64,000 bases of DNA from Paenibacillus polysaccharolyticus (GTDB taxonomy: Bacteria > Bacillota > Bacilli > Paenibacillales > Paenibacillaceae): NCBI RefSeq assembly GCF_900102085.1, contig NZ_FMVM01000004.1, forward strand, positions 277,540 through 341,539, written 5' to 3'. The notes under the pieces are model-generated. The model worked only from the letters and a program-made list of their open reading frames with translations. It did no database searches and was not told where the DNA came from. A program made the translations under genes and the position numbers. This document shows positions 34,911 to 43,055 of the stretch, one piece after another. How positions within the stretch are numbered: the first letter of the stretch is position 1; each line of letters starts with the position of its first letter.

Positions 34911-36983
34911 ATGGGGAACGGAAGTGAATCTCGAAAGCAGAAGGTTGCCAGGGACGAAAAGCGTTTCGTTGGTCGAGCCAGAGAGCTGATGATCCTGGAG
35001 CAGTGGTTTGAAAATGATGAAGCGCCTATGACTATATTTTCAGTTACGGGTATGGGTGGTATTGGGAAGTCTTCGTTACTTTCAGAAATGCTGTCCATCG
35101 CTAGAGAGCAGGAAGCAACCGCTATATGGATGGATGGACGGGCATGTGGCACAACGCCCTCCGTGTTTATGGATTATTTTAGTTCAACACTGGGACTGGA
35201 ACTTGGGCTGTTGAATAGCCAGGGCAACATTCTGCTATCGTTGTTGAAAAGCATGCCCAGAGAGAAACGGCTCGTTATTGCAGTAGATAACTACGAGGAA
35301 CTTGCATTGCTCGAGAGCTGGTTTATGGAAGTTTTCATAGCGAAACTTCATCTAAGTGGGATACTCATCATACTTGCATCTCGTTCAGAGCTTTCAGCAA
35401 CATGGCGAACGCATCCCCGGCTGTATCAGCATCTGGTTCAATTGCAGCTGCAACATTTTACCGCGGATGAGATTACGGAGTATATTGCAACCGCAGGTTC
35501 ATTAAAGCCGAGTATGGCTGGAGTCATTACGAGAATGACGGATGGACATCCGCTGGGACTTGCTCTTGCAGTGGAAGCGGCTGATCAGGAGCGGAATCTT
35601 CCTCATGCCGAGTGGGCTGAACTGTCACATATGATCAGTGCCCGGCTGTTACTTGAACTCACCACGCCACGTCTGCATCCGATGGTGGAGGTGTTAACCT
35701 TGCTGGAGACAGCAAACCAGGAACTCTTATCCACGGTACTGAATGTACCCGTTAAACAGGAAGAATATCACATGCTGAGACGGATGTCTTTCATTCGTTC
35801 CGCGCCGGACGGTCTGGCCTTGCACGATATGGCCCGGGTACATTTGATGCGGGATTTCCGGCAACGCGAGCCGCATCGTATGCAGTCTATGCGGATTCGG
35901 ATTGCAGAGTTGCTGAAACCACTCCATGAACAGGCATGTGCACTTGGGAAGCGTCAAATTGCGAGAAAGATGCTGTTACTCTGTCAGGAATCTATGCTCC
36001 AGTTTCGCAAGTATGCTGATGTCTCACGCGATTCTTTGTTCACGCCGCTTGAACCAATGAAGCAGGCTGACCTACCTTCCCTACACAAGCTGCTAGGGCA
36101 ATGGTGTGAATATAGCGTTGAGCCCTGGCAGGCCGTGAACTATGGCCCCTTCCTGGATGAACTGGCTCTCCGATATCCTGAAGGTATTGTAATAAAGCGG
36201 GATATGAAAGGCGAAACGATTGCGATGTTTATTACCGTGCTGGTGCATCGGGAGATCAGTGATTTACTTTTGAAATATTTTCCGAATGAGATGAAAGAGT
36301 GCTTTACGCCAGAGGAATTACAGAATGATCCGGATGAGAGTGATACACACTTCGCATTGCTGGCTGCGGCGAGAGATGATGTGCCTGGATATACACGTGA
36401 GGAACTTGTCGGATATATGACACTGGATCGTTTGTCGCTCCTGGGAGATGGGGCGAGAGCCATTCTTGTTGCGACCAATCCACATCTGAAGCTGTTTCTG
36501 CGGAGTATCGGCTTTCAGATGCGGAGAACGTCCACACGTGCGTGTGATCGATATGCAGATCAGGCGGATGTGCTGGAACTTGATCTGCGTAGCGGACAAT
36601 TCGGTGCCTGGGTGATGTCCCTTTTGCATCCAGACCCCCCGGCTAATGCAATAAAGCCCCAGATAACGGGATCCAATAACAGGGTTTGGTCTGAACAGGA
36701 AGTTCGTAAAATGCTCGGACACCTTCGCTCACCGGGAGAGTTACAAGAGTATGCAGACAGAATTACAGGTGTGAGGGATGGCATTCAGTTACAATTATAT
36801 GTTCTGGATCTGTTGGAAGGCAGAATACATGGAGTGTCTCCCCAGGATCAGAAACTGTTACATGCGGCTTACTGGACCTATGCTGGCAATCCGACTGCCG
36901 CAGCGCAGGTGTGTTCGATGAGCAGGGCTACTTTTTATCGTCATATTAGAACTGCACTGATTCGTTTAGCGAAAATATTGTAA
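34911..36983 (+). CDS. STAND-type NTPase with C-terminal helix-turn-helix
   Basis: 690 residues. KRFVGRARELMILEQWF opens an NTPase domain with the P-loop GMGGIGKS (47-54), Walker B-like RLVIAVDNYEEL and sensor-like ILASRSEL, followed by winged-helix and helical regions as in NB-ARC/AP-ATPase proteins. The last 50 residues (GNPTAAAQVCSMSRATFYRHIRTAL) are a helix-turn-helix. In between (about 400-600) is a GNAT-like or helical domain I cannot name. GGAGG precedes the ATG. It may be a signal-responsive regulator. No defence partner genes flank it. Confidence 0.75.
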   Translation: MGNGSESRKQKVARDEKRFVGRARELMILEQWFENDEAPMTIFSVTGMGGIGKSSLLSEMLSIAREQEATAIWMDGRACGTTPSVFMDYFSSTLGLELGLLNSQGNILLSLLKSMPREKRLVIAVDNYEELALLESWFMEVFIAKLHLSGILIILASRSELSATWRTHPRLYQHLVQLQLQHFTADEITEYIATAGSLKPSMAGVITRMTDGHPLGLALAVEAADQERNLPHAEWAELSHMISARLLLELTTPRLHPMVEVLTLLETANQELLSTVLNVPVKQEEYHMLRRMSFIRSAPDGLALHDMARVHLMRDFRQREPHRMQSMRIRIAELLKPLHEQACALGKRQIARKMLLLCQESMLQFRKYADVSRDSLFTPLEPMKQADLPSLHKLLGQWCEYSVEPWQAVNYGPFLDELALRYPEGIVIKRDMKGETIAMFITVLVHREISDLLLKYFPNEMKECFTPEELQNDPDESDTHFALLAAARDDVPGYTREELVGYMTLDRLSLLGDGARAILVATNPHLKLFLRSIGFQMRRTSTRACDRYADQADVLELDLRSGQFGAWVMSLLHPDPPANAIKPQITGSNNRVWSEQEVRKMLGHLRSPGELQEYADRITGVRDGIQLQLYVLDLLEGRIHGVSPQDQKLLHAAYWTYAGNPTAAAQVCSMSRATFYRHIRTALIRLAKIL

Positions 36984-37089
36984 AGGGTGAAGAAAGATGG
37001 TCGCACAGAAATAGCAGAAGCCATCGGTTGAAATAACAAGAACAAGACCAAAATGAAAACCAAAACAAAAATGAAAAGCAACAACCAAT

Positions 37090-37132
37090 AAACCCGCAGT
37101 AAAACGGGAAAGATCCGTAACTGCGGGTTTTT
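37090..37132 (+). terminator. Rho-independent terminator
   Basis: AACCCGCAGT and ACTGCGGGTT form the outer stem, ACGG/CCGT the inner one, and T residues follow. Confidence 0.85.
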
Positions 37133-37175
37133 CTAGCTGATTCATCTAGCTGTTCATAAGTAGCATCCCCGCAAA

Positions 37176-37490
37176 CTCTAACGTTCAGGAGAAACCTTAT
37201 TTTGCCCAAAATCGCCATGTTGAAATTCTAACGATCCGTACGGACGCTATTTCGAGCAATTTGCCCATTTCATCCCATTTTCAGCAGGACATTAGCTGAA
37301 TAGCGTCACTGGAGATCGTTAGATTTTGAAACCACGTCTAAATGGGCAAATAAGGCTTGTGGTGATCGTTAGAGTCGCCAGAAACCTTATTTGCTGGTTT
37401 CTGCTCTCGGCACTGAGCTTTCTCTGATTTTTACTCAAATTCTCTGTATTCTATCGCCTGCAACGGCAAGGGTGGAATGTTCTTCATTTG
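37176..37490. repeat. Dispersed nested-palindrome repeat, copy B
   Basis: Second copy of the element at 29578-29905. The order is the same: CTAACGTTC, CTAACGATCCGTACGGACGC, TAGCTGAATAGCGTC, GATCGTTAGATTTTGAAAC, then GGTGATCGTTAGAGTCGCCAG, with a similar 3' tail (ATTCTATCGCCTGCAACGG). It fills the gap between the STAND gene and the sigma-54 activator gene. No coding content. Confidence 0.8.
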
Positions 37491-37549
37491 CTAGCCGTGC
37501 ATTATGTTCAACTGTAAAAGCAAGCGGTAATCACCGCGGAAGTTATAGG

Positions 37550-39490
37550 TTATATACCAAGCCGATTCATACGGTTGTAGAGTGTAGCTCTGGAGATGCC
37601 AAGTTGTTTGGCGAGTGTTCGTTTGTTGCCTCCTGCGGCCTTCAGGTATTGAAGCAAAAGCCGGGCCTCATACGCATCCATCTGTTGCTGATAAGAGGAG
37701 CCGGAACTTTGTTCGGGGAATGTAACACTTGGGTTAGCCGCTTCCCGAGCAACCCCTGCAAGATGGTCAGGTCCGTGACTCTCTTGTTGGGAGTCTGTCA
37801 CATTGGGGGCATGCGCTACTTCTTTTCCCGCAGACTTGAGGTTGGCTACTGTATGTTCCGGCTCAGAAGGTACGTTTACTTTCGCTGATGTCAGTGAATC
37901 AGGCAAGTATTCCGGCTTGATCTCACCATCCATCGTTAGAATGGTCAGGCGCTCAATCACGTTGCGCAGTTCCCGGACATTCCCCGGCCAATCGTACTCG
38001 AATAAACGTTTGAACAATTCTGGAGGAATCACTTCAATATGACGATTGTAGAGTAGCGAGAATTCTTGCAGAAAAGTCTGGGTGAGCTCATAGATATCTT
38101 CTTTACGCAGCCGGAGCGGCGGAATAATCAGATTGATGACATTCAGTCGATAGTAGAGATCCTCCCGGAATTGATTACGCGTAATCATGGCAGGAAGGTC
38201 TTGATTGGTTGCAGCAATGATTCGGCAGTTAGCTTGTTTGGTGCGGGTACCCCCAACCGGAAAATAACTTCGTTCCTGCAACACACGAAGCAGCTTGACT
38301 TGCAGTTCAAAAGGCATCTCCCCAATCTCATCCAGAAAAAGAGTGCCACCCTCCGCCAGCTCGATTTTCCCCTTTTTCCCCTTAGGGTCTGCCCCGGAGA
38401 AAGCGCCTTTCTCGTAGCCAAACAACTCGCTCTCAAACAATGAAGCGGGAATGGCCCCGCAGTTAATCGCGATAAAAGGAGCAGTCTCTGGTTCACGAAG
38501 ATCATGGATGGCTTTTGCAAAGAGTTCCTTGCCCGTGCCACTTTCCCCCATAATGAGTACCGTAGCAGGGGTGGTGCTGATCTTGCGAATAGTCTCCAGA
38601 CATTGCCGGATAATTGGACTGCTACCTTTGATACGCGCAAAAGGATCGGTCTCGGGATGAAGCCGGGCAACGGCTTTTTCCAAATGCTGAATTTTGGAGG
38701 ACATATGCAATAATTCCTGGTGTAGACGAATTTCAGTTGTGATATCGACCTCCGCAGCGACTGCACCAACAATACGACCATCCAGCCTGACAGGGCGGGC
38801 ATTGATTAGAGCGAACAGATCAGACCTGGGTTGATGCTGTTTGCGGTAGACCGATTCACCGGTGTATAACGTTTTGAGTGATTGAAGTCTTTCGGGTGGG
38901 AAAAAGTTGGCGGCAGGCTGACCGATAATATCGGTTTTGCGAATAGAAAATATATTCTCCGCACCGGATGTCCAGTACGCCACCTTGGCTTCTTCATCGA
39001 TTAAAGATAGTGCGGAACCGGCTGTCTCAAGCGTAGTTTCCAGATATGCTTCCATCAGTCGGTAGGCTTGATGAAGTGAGTTCATGACATCGGATGCCGT
39101 GATATAGCCGGTCCATTCGTCACGATCATTTTTGACGATGAGAATAGAGCTCTTGGCAAACAAAGGAATCACTTGTGCCAGTTCCATAGAAAGTGAGATC
39201 AAAGGGACAGGGACAAAGAACGATGGGGTAACCGGAAAAGGGTCGGGTTCTGTTGATTTAGCAGAAGATGTGGAAGGCAGGCCTTTTTCACCAGGCAAGT
39301 TTAGTTGATCCAGGAAGGAGCAATAGAGATAAGCGCTTCCTGTACCAGAACGTACAAAAACAGGTCGAGTTACGTTGATATCTGAATCCGTATACGGGCG
39401 TGGAAGAAGCTTTTCCTGAACGGAGGATTCATCGTAAATGTGCATGTCTGTTCGTGTCAGTTCTTTTAGAGTAGGTAGTAAATGTCTCAT
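37550..39490 (-). CDS. Sigma-54-dependent transcriptional activator (CBS-like, PAS, AAA+, Fis HTH)
   Basis: 646 residues from ATG 39490 with GAGGTGAT upstream. Domains: a CBS-like N-terminal region (about 100-145, SILIVKNDRDEWTGYITASDV), a PAS domain (about 155-265), the AAA+ domain with Walker A GESGTGKE (315-322), the sigma-54-contacting loop GAFSGA (362-367, for the usual GAFTGA) and Walker B FLDEIGE (385-391), a poorly conserved linker of about 70 residues, and a Fis-type HTH (NKRTLAKQLGISRATLYNRM). It sits beside proline dehydrogenase, P5C dehydrogenase and rpoN, all with matching promoters. It is probably the RocR-like activator of these genes. Confidence 0.93.
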   Translation of the reverse strand: MRHLLPTLKELTRTDMHIYDESSVQEKLLPRPYTDSDINVTRPVFVRSGTGSAYLYCSFLDQLNLPGEKGLPSTSSAKSTEPDPFPVTPSFFVPVPLISLSMELAQVIPLFAKSSILIVKNDRDEWTGYITASDVMNSLHQAYRLMEAYLETTLETAGSALSLIDEEAKVAYWTSGAENIFSIRKTDIIGQPAANFFPPERLQSLKTLYTGESVYRKQHQPRSDLFALINARPVRLDGRIVGAVAAEVDITTEIRLHQELLHMSSKIQHLEKAVARLHPETDPFARIKGSSPIIRQCLETIRKISTTPATVLIMGESGTGKELFAKAIHDLREPETAPFIAINCGAIPASLFESELFGYEKGAFSGADPKGKKGKIELAEGGTLFLDEIGEMPFELQVKLLRVLQERSYFPVGGTRTKQANCRIIAATNQDLPAMITRNQFREDLYYRLNVINLIIPPLRLRKEDIYELTQTFLQEFSLLYNRHIEVIPPELFKRLFEYDWPGNVRELRNVIERLTILTMDGEIKPEYLPDSLTSAKVNVPSEPEHTVANLKSAGKEVAHAPNVTDSQQESHGPDHLAGVAREAANPSVTFPEQSSGSSYQQQMDAYEARLLLQYLKAAGGNKRTLAKQLGISRATLYNRMNRLGI

Positions 39491-39957
39491 CAGGATCACC
39501 TCGATTACAACATACGGATTAAAGTGATTGGAAAAGTGATTGGAATTAGTACTACTATTATATCGCTCCAACAGAGTTGTGTATATATTTTTTGACATCG
39601 ATTGTTCGATTGTTTTGTTTTAATAACGCTCACCCATTTTGAAGTTTTTATGTATACGTTTTCTTTAGGTGGAGAAATGAAAAAATGTTGACTTAGCTAC
39701 AGTTTTTAACTTATTTCAGGTTTTTTATTTATTTTTGTGTCAATTTATATAACGCTCATTATTTGTGAAAATGTATAAATATAAGAAAATATGTAAAGAT
39801 GGAGACCGATGTGAGGGTAAGATACAAGATGATTAGTGTAGATTTTGTCTAAAATTTCGTACATTAAATTTTGTGTATTCTTATTTTTTAGACATATATT
39901 CTTGTTTAGAGTGAACGTTTAAGTTTGGCAGTGCTGCATCATCAGAAAAAGGAAAAA
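39491..39957. other. AT-rich gene-free region upstream of the sigma-54 activator
   Basis: About 460 bp with no open frame. A tandem AAGTGATTGGAA (39512-39536) lies about 20 nt before the activator start and could be a regulator site. The rest is very AT-rich. No sigma-54 promoter with GG-N10-GC spacing is seen. Confidence 0.4.
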
Positions 39958-39988
39958 CCATGCACTCCAGAATGACTGGGTTGCATGG
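39958..39988 (-). terminator. Terminator of the proline dehydrogenase gene
   Basis: CCATGCA-CTCCAG pairs with CTGGG-TTGCATGG; on the minus strand TTTTTCC follows. Confidence 0.8.
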
Positions 39989-40015
39989 CGTGAAGGACTA
40001 TCTCTTACATCAATT

Positions 40016-40939
40016 CTAGCGAAACATGTTCTTCACAACCATCCAGAGATTCGCAGGTTTCTCTGCCAGACGGCGGGTATAGTACGGGTACCACATCGTG
40101 CCATAAGGGACATAACAACGAATGCGATAACCTTCTTGTGCCAGACGCTCCTGTTCACTCATACGCAGACCATATAACATCTGGAATTCAAAGGCTTCAG
40201 GAGAGATATCCCGATCCTTCGCGTATTGTTTCGTCCAGTTAATGATGTGATCATCATGGGAGGCCACAGCGGTATAAACACCTTGATCCAGATGATGACG
40301 AATCATCGTTTTGAACTGGTGAATGACCTCGGACGTATTTTGATATGCGACGCTTGCAGGTTCTTTATACGCTCCTTTGACCAAACGCAGCCGAATACCT
40401 TCCCGAATCATATCGCGGGTATCCTCTTCCGTTCGATGCAGATAAGCCTGCAATACGGTACCTGAGTTATCCAGCCCTTCCGCATGCAGTCTACGTACGA
40501 TATCAATGGTTGCTTGGGTGAACGGACTGTCCTCCATATCAATCCGGACGAACAGTTCATGTTCCTTCGCTCGGGCGGCGACCGCACGAATATTCTGGTA
40601 CCCTTCTTCCGGATCAAGTGCCAGCCCCATCTGGGTCGGTTTCAGTGAAACATTGGAGTCCACACCGCTATGCGCTATACCTTCAACTAACCTCACGTAT
40701 TCATCCCTGTAAAGTGCCGCCTCGCGCAGATGGGTGATGCCCTCTCCCAGATGATCCAGTGTTGCCATAATGCCTTTGCTATTTAAAACGCGAATTTCTT
40801 CCAGCGCCTCTTCCAGCGTATTACCAGCTATGAACTTGCCAGCCAGCTTTTTGCCGTATTTGAGAGACAGGTTCTCTACGGCTTTATTGCCAGCTACGGT
40901 TAACAACGTTTTGCGATATAGTTCCGTTCCGACACTCAT
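40016..40939 (-). CDS. putB: Proline dehydrogenase
   Basis: 307 residues, the length of monofunctional PutB/FadM proline dehydrogenases. FAD-binding barrel motifs: VSLKPTQMGLALD, FVRIDMEDSPF, LRLVKGAYKEP, ASHDDHIINW and the C-terminal EFQMLYGLRMSEQ, YVPYGTMWYPYYTRRLAEKP (the Tyr-x-x-Arg-Arg substrate site). It oxidises L-proline to P5C, passing electrons to the respiratory chain. GGGAGG precedes the ATG. A clear sigma-54 promoter lies upstream, divergent from that of P5C dehydrogenase. Confidence 0.96.
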   Translation of the reverse strand: MSVGTELYRKTLLTVAGNKAVENLSLKYGKKLAGKFIAGNTLEEALEEIRVLNSKGIMATLDHLGEGITHLREAALYRDEYVRLVEGIAHSGVDSNVSLKPTQMGLALDPEEGYQNIRAVAARAKEHELFVRIDMEDSPFTQATIDIVRRLHAEGLDNSGTVLQAYLHRTEEDTRDMIREGIRLRLVKGAYKEPASVAYQNTSEVIHQFKTMIRHHLDQGVYTAVASHDDHIINWTKQYAKDRDISPEAFEFQMLYGLRMSEQERLAQEGYRIRCYVPYGTMWYPYYTRRLAEKPANLWMVVKNMFR

Positions 40940-40982
40940 CGTGGTTCCTCCCTAAACATTCATGATTGTATATTTACATATC

Positions 40983-41000
40983 TAGCAAAAATCGTGCCAA
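40983..41000 (-). promoter_or_regulatory. Sigma-54 promoter of proline dehydrogenase
   Basis: On the minus strand the sequence is TTGGCACGATTTTTGCTA: -24 GG and -12 GC separated by exactly 10 bp, matching TGGCACG-N4-TTGCW. It lies about 45 nt from the start codon. Confidence 0.88.
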
Positions 41001-41041
41001 AATCTGTTGAATGCGATTGCTGATGCCCTAATTATTTTTAT

Positions 41042-41083
41042 GAACATTTTTATCTCCGTGAAACAAAAAAATATTTCATGTTC
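41042..41083. promoter_or_regulatory. Candidate activator (UAS) sites between divergent sigma-54 promoters
   Basis: GAACAT at 41042-41047, inverted as ATGTTC at 41078-41083, with TGAAA/TTTCA inside. The same GAACATTTTT recurs at 41168. The position between the two promoters suits a shared enhancer site for the activator at 37550-39490; this is inferred. Confidence 0.4.
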
Positions 41084-41091
41084 TAGCGGAG

Positions 41092-41109
41092 TTGGCACGC
41101 TTCTTGCTT
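41092..41109 (+). promoter_or_regulatory. Sigma-54 promoter of P5C dehydrogenase
   Basis: TTGGCACGCTTCTTGCTT: -24 GG (41094-41095) and -12 GC (41106-41107) with 10 bp between, an almost perfect TGGCACG-N4-TTGC match. It predicts a start near 41119 and a ~265-nt leader. Confidence 0.9.
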
Positions 41110-41176
41110 CATATATTTGAATGAGACGTAAGTGCTGCGTGAATCTGAGCAGCGATCGATATAAGTTGAACATTTT

Positions 41177-41327
41177 TTTACACAAATAACGGAGAGGACA
41201 GAAAAAACCTGGAAAAGCGAAGCGGTCGCATTTATCACCGGATTTTTCCCTAAGGAGAAGGGAATCCAAAAAATCTGGGGATAACAGCGAATGGAAGGTT
41301 ATTCTGTCCTCGGAGTGCTCGTGTAAA
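41177..41327 (+). ncRNA. Structured 5' leader of the P5C dehydrogenase mRNA
   Basis: TTTACAC (41177-41183) pairs with GTGTAAA (41321-41327); GAGGACAGAA (41194-41203) pairs with TTCTGTCCTC (41302-41311). Between them are at least one clear hairpin (GGATT...CCC/GGG...AATCC, 41240-41267) and a GCG/CGC stem near 41217. The fold is compact and multi-branched. It could be a cis-regulatory RNA or a dispersed structured repeat. I match it to no known riboswitch. Confidence 0.5.
41291..41326 (+). CDS. Possible 11-residue leader peptide
   Basis: ATG at 41291 to TAA encodes [16 protein letters not shown] lies 10 nt upstream. It overlaps the 3' strands of both long leader stems, so its translation would disturb the fold. 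It could be chance. Confidence 0.25.
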   Translation: MEGYSVLGVLV

Positions 41328-41385
41328 TTATCTTTGTGAGACTTATAAAGTGAGTAGAACCCACATCCTGAAGGAGGAATCATTG

Positions 41386-42933
41386 ATGAATATCCCTTTT
41401 GTTAACGAACCATTTACAGCTTTTACGGTGCAAGCGAACCGGGAAGCCTTTGAGGAAGCGCTCCATAAGGTGAAATCCGAACTGGGACAGGAATATCCGA
41501 TGATTATCGGTGGGCAAAAAATAATCGGCAACCGCACGTTAACCTCCGTGAACCCGGCTGCTAAGGATCAGGTGATCGGAACGATTCATCAAGCGGATCG
41601 GGAGCTGGCCGAGAAGGCCATCCAAACGGCTGCGGAAACGTTCCATACCTGGAAACATACGGGCCCGAATGAACGGGCCCGTTATCTCTACAAAGCAGCG
41701 GCAATCATGCGCCGCCGCAAGCATGAGTTCTCCGCCTGGATGGTCTATGAGGCGGGCAAAACCTGGTCTGAAGCAGATGCAGATACGGCTGAAGCGATTG
41801 ATTTTATGGAGTTTTATGCAAGGGAAATGCAACGTCTCAGTGAGCCGCAGCCGCTTGTACGGATTGCTGGTGAAGATAATGAACTGACTTACATTCCGCT
41901 TGGTGTTGGCGTGGTGATTCCGCCGTGGAATTTCCCGCTGGCGATTATGGCAGGCATGACCTCGGCTGCATTAGTTTCAGGCAATACGGTGGTGCTAAAA
42001 CCGGCAAGCACTACACCGGTCATCGCTGCAAAGTTCGTGGAACTGCTGGAAGAAGTGGGTCTGCCAGATGGAGTAGTCAACTTCTTGCCAGGGCCAGGCA
42101 GTGAGGTGGGGGATTATCTTGTTGATCATGCACTGACACGTTTTATCAGTTTCACGGGTTCCCGCGATGTCGGTCTGCGGATCAATGAACGTGCTGCACG
42201 CACCGCTCCGGGTCAGAAGTGGATCAAACGTGTGATCGCCGAGATGGGTGGCAAGGATTCCATTGTGGTTGACAGTGACAGTGATCTGGAACTGGCAGCC
42301 GAGTCGATCACAGCTTCGGCTTTTGGTTTCTCGGGACAAAAATGTTCAGCGTGCTCTCGTGCCATTATCCATAAGGATGTATATGATGAAGTATTACAAA
42401 AGGTGCTGGAGCGTACGAAGAAGCTGACGATGGGCAGTCCGCTTGAAGTGGGAAATTACATGGGACCTGTCATTGATGATAAGGCGTATGCAAAGATCAC
42501 CGAATATATCGAGATTGGCAAAGGGGAGGGACGTCTGGTTCATGGGGGAGGTACCGGAGATCCGGCAGGATTTTTCATCGAGCCGACCATTATTGCAGAT
42601 GTGGAACCGCATACCCGGATTTCGCAAGAGGAGATTTTCGGCCCGGTCCTGGCTTTCATCAAAGCCGATTCATTCCAGGATGCGCTGGAGATTGCCAACA
42701 ATACAGATTATGGTCTGACAGGTGCGGTTATCTCGCGCAACCGGGCACATCTGGAGCAGGCAAGACGGGAGTATTTCGCAGGTAATCTGTATTTCAACCG
42801 CAAGTGTACGGGGGCTTTGGTAGGGACACATCCATTTGGTGGATTTAATATGTCGGGTACCGATTCCAAAGCAGGAGGCAGGGATTATCTGTTGCTGTTT
42901 ACCCAAGCGAAGCTGGTGTCTGAAAAATATTAA
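41386..42933 (+). CDS. rocA: L-glutamate gamma-semialdehyde (P5C) dehydrogenase
   Basis: 515 residues from ATG 41386, 9 nt after AAGGAGG; this length equals typical RocA/PruA. Aldehyde dehydrogenase motifs: the NAD site around [11 protein letters not shown] and [11 protein letters not shown], catalytic Glu286 in AEMGGKDS and nucleophile Cys320 in [11 protein letters not shown]. It converts glutamate semialdehyde, from proline or ornithine, to glutamate. Transcribed divergently from proline dehydrogenase under its own sigma-54 promoter and followed by rpoN. Confidence 0.96.
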   Translation: MNIPFVNEPFTAFTVQANREAFEEALHKVKSELGQEYPMIIGGQKIIGNRTLTSVNPAAKDQVIGTIHQADRELAEKAIQTAAETFHTWKHTGPNERARYLYKAAAIMRRRKHEFSAWMVYEAGKTWSEADADTAEAIDFMEFYAREMQRLSEPQPLVRIAGEDNELTYIPLGVGVVIPPWNFPLAIMAGMTSAALVSGNTVVLKPASTTPVIAAKFVELLEEVGLPDGVVNFLPGPGSEVGDYLVDHALTRFISFTGSRDVGLRINERAARTAPGQKWIKRVIAEMGGKDSIVVDSDSDLELAAESITASAFGFSGQKCSACSRAIIHKDVYDEVLQKVLERTKKLTMGSPLEVGNYMGPVIDDKAYAKITEYIEIGKGEGRLVHGGGTGDPAGFFIEPTIIADVEPHTRISQEEIFGPVLAFIKADSFQDALEIANNTDYGLTGAVISRNRAHLEQARREYFAGNLYFNRKCTGALVGTHPFGGFNMSGTDSKAGGRDYLLLFTQAKLVSEKY

Positions 42934-42959
42934 ATGACGTTTGAGACCGCATGTATGTA

Positions 42960-42988
42960 TTGACATGCTGACAAGGGCTGAACTGTAT
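42960..42988 (+). promoter_or_regulatory. Possible sigma-A promoter of rpoN
   Basis: TTGACA (42960-42965) and a weak CTGTAT 17 bp downstream. Read-through from rocA is also possible as the gap is only about 120 nt. Confidence 0.35.
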
Positions 42989-43055
42989 GGTATTATTCCT
43001 GCAAATCCCAGTGTTGCTATGAATAGTATCCAGCTTGACATAAGGAGGGCATCGG

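Noticed and set aside
34911..36983. Anti-phage defence island around the STAND protein
   Set aside because: The flanking genes are metabolic or regulatory, and the HTH points to transcription control.
36946..37218. Minus-strand frame rich in Phe/Cys/Trp
   Set aside because: Low-complexity translation of an A/C-rich intergenic stretch and the terminator, with no start signals.
39920..39940. Sigma-54-like TTGGCAGTGCTGCAT upstream of the activator
   Set aside because: Only 7 bp separate GG and GC; 10 are required, and it reads away from the activator gene.
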